The translations under genes were made by a program, and so were the position numbers. Under the pieces are notes generated by a model. It had not been told where the DNA came from. It did no database searches and saw only the letters and a program-made list of their open reading frames with translations. This document shows, one piece after another, positions 6,744-8,742 of a DNA stretch of 8,742 nt. Within the stretch, counting starts at the first letter, position 1, and each line of letters opens with the position of its first letter. The stretch comes from Bacillota bacterium (lineage in GTDB: Bacteria > Bacillota > Tb-RUG-66), in contig JAEEYS010000140.1 of the NCBI GenBank assembly GCA_016288255.1, forward strand, positions 1 through 8,742, given 5' to 3'.

Positions 6744-6788
6744 AAGAAAGGCTATGAGATACAAATGATTTTATAGTGAGGTGATAAC

Positions 6789-7820
6789 ATGTTGGTCGCA
6801 GTAGATGCCATGGGCGGCGATAACGCGCCGGAAGCGCCGGTTTTGGGTGCGTATATGGCAGCGGAAGAATATGACACAGACATCCTTTTGATCGGGGATG
6901 AAGAAAAAATCGAAAAAATAAAAGAAAAGCACCAGTTGAAAAATGACAGAGTCAAAGTCTTGCACACTACGGAAGTCATTTTGATGGAAGATTCTCCCGT
7001 GATGGCGATCCGCCGGAAAAAAGATTCGTCCATGGTAAAAGGGCTGGAACTTTTAAAGGAAAAACAGGTAGACGTGTTTATTTCCGCCGGCAGTACGGGC
7101 GCTTTTATGGCAGGAGCTTATTTTAAGGTCAGATGTATCGAAGGGATCAAACGGCCTGCCTTGGCAGTGATCATGCCCACCTTGTCAGACAGACGGTTTT
7201 TACTGCTGGACAGCGGCGCCAACATGGACGCGGATGTGAATAATTTGGTGCAGTACGCCATTATGGGCTCGTTATATTGCAGCCATGTTTTGGGGATCAA
7301 AAAACCGGCAGTCGCGCTGGCGAACGTGGGAACGGAAGAAGAAAAAGGCAATAAAGTGGTCAAAGAAACATACCAAAAATTAAAAACAGTGGAAGAAGTC
7401 CATTTTATAGGCAATGTAGAAGCCAGAGATGTGCCGATGGGCGCTTGCGATGTGCTGGTCTGCGACGGTTTTGTAGGGAATACTATCTTAAAAATGATGG
7501 AAGGTATGGCAATGGGGATGTTCAGCGCTTTGAAGAAAAGCTTTATGCAGAGCACCAAGACCAAAATTGCCGCTTCCATGTTAAAGCCGGCATTAAAAGA
7601 ATTAAAAGGAAGAATGGATTATACGGAATACGGGGGAGCGCCTCTTTTGGGGATACAGGGCGCTTGTATCAAGGCGCACGGCTCTTCTGATGCAAAATCC
7701 ATTAAAAACGCCGTCAATCAGGGAATGATTTTTGTAGAAAACCGTGTAGTGGAATTGATCGCTTCCGAAGTGAAAAAATATATTGATACGGAAAATAAAA
7801 ATTCCGCAAAAGAAGAATAA
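6789..7820 (+). CDS. plsX: Phosphate acyltransferase PlsX
   Basis: PlsX makes acyl phosphate from acyl-ACP. The acyl-glycerol-3-phosphate acyltransferase PlsY then uses it to begin phospholipid synthesis. PlsX is a soluble enzyme that works at the inner face of the membrane. The 343-residue protein is full length. Family blocks are VAVDAMGGDNAPEAPV (3-18), FISAGSTGAFMAGA (97-110), LLDSGANMDAD (139-149), ALANVGTEEEKGN (176-188), GNVEARDVP (208-216) and VCDGFVGNTILKMMEG (224-239). The start is supported by GAGGTGAT (6778-6785) and by the conserved N-terminal VDAMGGD. acpP, encoding its substrate carrier, follows after 47 bases. No fapR gene and no FapR-like operator with TTAGTACC arms is visible, so the Bacillus style of control is not evident. 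Confidence 0.96.
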   Translation: MLVAVDAMGGDNAPEAPVLGAYMAAEEYDTDILLIGDEEKIEKIKEKHQLKNDRVKVLHTTEVILMEDSPVMAIRRKKDSSMVKGLELLKEKQVDVFISAGSTGAFMAGAYFKVRCIEGIKRPALAVIMPTLSDRRFLLLDSGANMDADVNNLVQYAIMGSLYCSHVLGIKKPAVALANVGTEEEKGNKVVKETYQKLKTVEEVHFIGNVEARDVPMGACDVLVCDGFVGNTILKMMEGMAMGMFSALKKSFMQSTKTKIAASMLKPALKELKGRMDYTEYGGAPLLGIQGACIKAHGSSDAKSIKNAVNQGMIFVENRVVELIASEVKKYIDTENKNSAKEE

Positions 7821-7867
7821 AAGAATAAAAACAGCTTTTTGATAGGCGCATAAAAGGAGGTGAAAGC

Positions 7868-8101
7868 ATGGATAATGTGGAAGAAAAAGTAAAAAGCCTT
7901 GTAAGCTATTGTTTGAATATCAGCGAAGAAAAAGTAACGGATGACGCTTTGTTTATAGATGATCTGGGCGCGGATTCCATTGCGGTGGTAGATATTATTA
8001 TGGCGATAGAAGATGAATTTAAGATCATGGTAGAAGAAGAGGATATTACCAAAATCACTACCGTAAAAGATCTTGTAAAATACATAGAAGATCGGATCTG
8101 A
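7868..8101 (+). CDS. acpP: Acyl carrier protein (ACP)
   Basis: This 77-residue acidic protein is the carrier that holds growing fatty acids on a 4'-phosphopantetheine arm. The attachment serine is Ser37 in DDLGADSIAVVD. The common ACP motif is DSLD, so the Ile-Ala after the serine is a mild departure. Helix II is otherwise typical in its acidic character (AIEDEF, VEEEDI). A strong ribosome-binding site, AAAGGAGGTGA (7853-7863), lies just upstream. Its position straight after plsX, which consumes acyl-ACP, supports a role in fatty acid and phospholipid synthesis rather than in a polyketide or peptide pathway. No stand-alone promoter is obvious in the 47-base gap. Confidence 0.94.
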   Translation: MDNVEEKVKSLVSYCLNISEEKVTDDALFIDDLGADSIAVVDIIMAIEDEFKIMVEEEDITKITTVKDLVKYIEDRI

Positions 8102-8104
8102 CAA

Positions 8105-8145
8105 AAAGGAGATGCACCCGTAAACTTTGCGCGGTGCTCTCTTTT
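8105..8145 (+). terminator. Imperfect hairpin between acpP and rnc (attenuator or processing site)
   Basis: AAAGGAGATGCACC (8105-8118) pairs with GGTGCTCTCTTTT (8133-8145). The inner 5-pair stem and outer 8-pair stem (with one G-T pair) are separated by a bulged T at 8113, around a 14-base loop. Only four T residues end the structure before CGACTTT. It could be a leaky terminator lowering rnc expression, or a double-stranded processing site. Confidence 0.5.
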
Positions 8146-8182
8146 CGACTTTCGCAGGATTATGATAAGATAGGAGGATATT

Positions 8183-8742
8183 ATGGACTTTAAAGAATTG
8201 GAAAAAAGAATGGGCTATACTTACCGCGATATCAAGTATTTAAGAACTGCCCTGACACATTCTTCCTATGCAAATGAAAGAAATTTGAAAGAAAGCAACG
8301 AACGGCTGGAATTTTTGGGAGACGCCGTATTGGAACTGGTTATTTCGGAATATTTGTATAAGAAATACAGAGGTTACGCGGAAGGAATCTTGACAAAATT
8401 GCGGGCCGGCATCGTTTGCGAACAGTCTTTGGTAAAGGTAAGCCGTTCTTTGGGGATCGGGCAGTATCTTTATCTGGGCAAAGGGGAGGAAATGATCGGA
8501 GGCAGAAACAGAAACTCTATTTTGGCCGACGCGTTTGAAGCGGTGATCGGCAGCATTTATCTGGATTCCGGCCTTCGAAGCGCCAGAGATTTTATCATGA
8601 AACAGTTCGAATGTATCATGGAAGATTTTATCAATCACAAAGCCATTATGGATTATAAAACGCTGTTGCAGGAATATGTACAGTCAAAATATGATAAACA
8701 GCCTCGTTATGAGCTGGTAAAAACAGAAGGACCGCCTCATGA
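8183..8742 (+). CDS. rnc: Ribonuclease III (3' end cut by window edge)
   Basis: RNase III cuts double-stranded RNA, including rRNA precursors. The visible 186 residues cover the whole catalytic domain and the beginning of the double-stranded RNA-binding domain (from about 157, DYKTLLQEYVQ). Roughly 40-50 residues are likely missing. The signature NERLEFLGDAVL (39-50) is present. The metal-binding and catalytic residues match E. coli positions with an offset of +2: Glu40, Glu43, Asp47, Glu67, Asp116 and Glu119. The start has AGGAGG (8172-8177) 5 bases upstream. rnc follows plsX-acpP, a common Firmicutes arrangement usually continued by smc and ftsY, which are not in this window. The gap to acpP is 81 bases and holds a hairpin, so expression may be uncoupled from the lipid genes. 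Confidence 0.97.
   Translation, partial: MDFKELEKRMGYTYRDIKYLRTALTHSSYANERNLKESNERLEFLGDAVLELVISEYLYKKYRGYAEGILTKLRAGIVCEQSLVKVSRSLGIGQYLYLGKGEEMIGGRNRNSILADAFEAVIGSIYLDSGLRSARDFIMKQFECIMEDFINHKAIMDYKTLLQEYVQSKYDKQPRYELVKTEGPPH

Noticed and set aside
6519..6788. FapR operator or known riboswitch ahead of plsX
   Set aside because: I looked for TTAGTACC-type inverted repeats and for familiar riboswitch cores and found none.
7821..7867. AAAAACAGCTTTTT as a terminator between plsX and acpP
   Set aside because: Only A-T pairs would form the stem, which is too weak; the genes are probably co-transcribed.
1..8742. Mobile elements, CRISPR arrays, tRNA or rRNA genes, toxin-antitoxin or defence genes
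   Set aside because: No transposase, integrase, spaced repeat array or structural RNA gene could be recognised; coding space is filled by conserved housekeeping genes.

Overview
This is a low-GC Gram-positive chromosomal segment, most likely from an endospore-forming or sporulation-derived member of the class Clostridia. The evidence is the near-consensus AAGGAGGTG ribosome-binding sites, the A/T-rich sigma-A type promoters, the sporulation gene ylbJ, the bacterial-type tRNA-Met cytidine acetate ligase (tmcAL/ylbM), and the conserved Firmicutes order ylbL-ylbM-ylbN-rpmF. I cannot name the genus from sequence alone. Everything here is core housekeeping DNA. I see no insertion sequence, phage gene, CRISPR array, tRNA or rRNA, and no gap between genes longer than about 270 bases.

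Layout. (1) Bases 1-1036, minus strand: ylbJ, a membrane protein of the mother-cell sporulation programme, cut by the left window edge. (2) 1131-2132, plus: a SepM/YlbL-type membrane-anchored PDZ-Lon protease, divergent from ylbJ across a 94-base gap. (3) 2129-3313, minus: tmcAL, which meets the protease gene tail to tail with overlapping stop codons. (4) 3449-5663, plus: pta and ackA, the acetyl-CoA to acetate/ATP pathway, with a promoter in front and a strong terminator behind. (5) 5800-6518, plus: a YceD/DUF177 protein and rpmF (ribosomal protein L32), with their own consensus promoter and terminator. (6) 6789 to the end, plus: plsX, acpP and the start of rnc, preceded by a 270-base gap with up to two promoters.

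How the genes fit together. Pta and AckA convert acetyl-CoA to acetate with ATP production. TmcAL uses acetate and ATP to acetylate the wobble cytidine of elongator tRNA-Met, and it shares a 135-base divergent control region with pta. PlsX and ACP handle acyl groups for membrane phospholipids. DUF177, L32 and RNase III belong to ribosome and RNA metabolism. The core assignments are secure because the catalytic or metal-binding residues are visible in each protein. Promoter calls are pattern-based and weaker. I did not find a new biological system here. The points most worth a second look concern regulation: a possible sigma-E promoter for ylbJ, the stop-codon overlap, the shared acetate-gene control region, the two-promoter leader of plsX and a hairpin just upstream of rnc.
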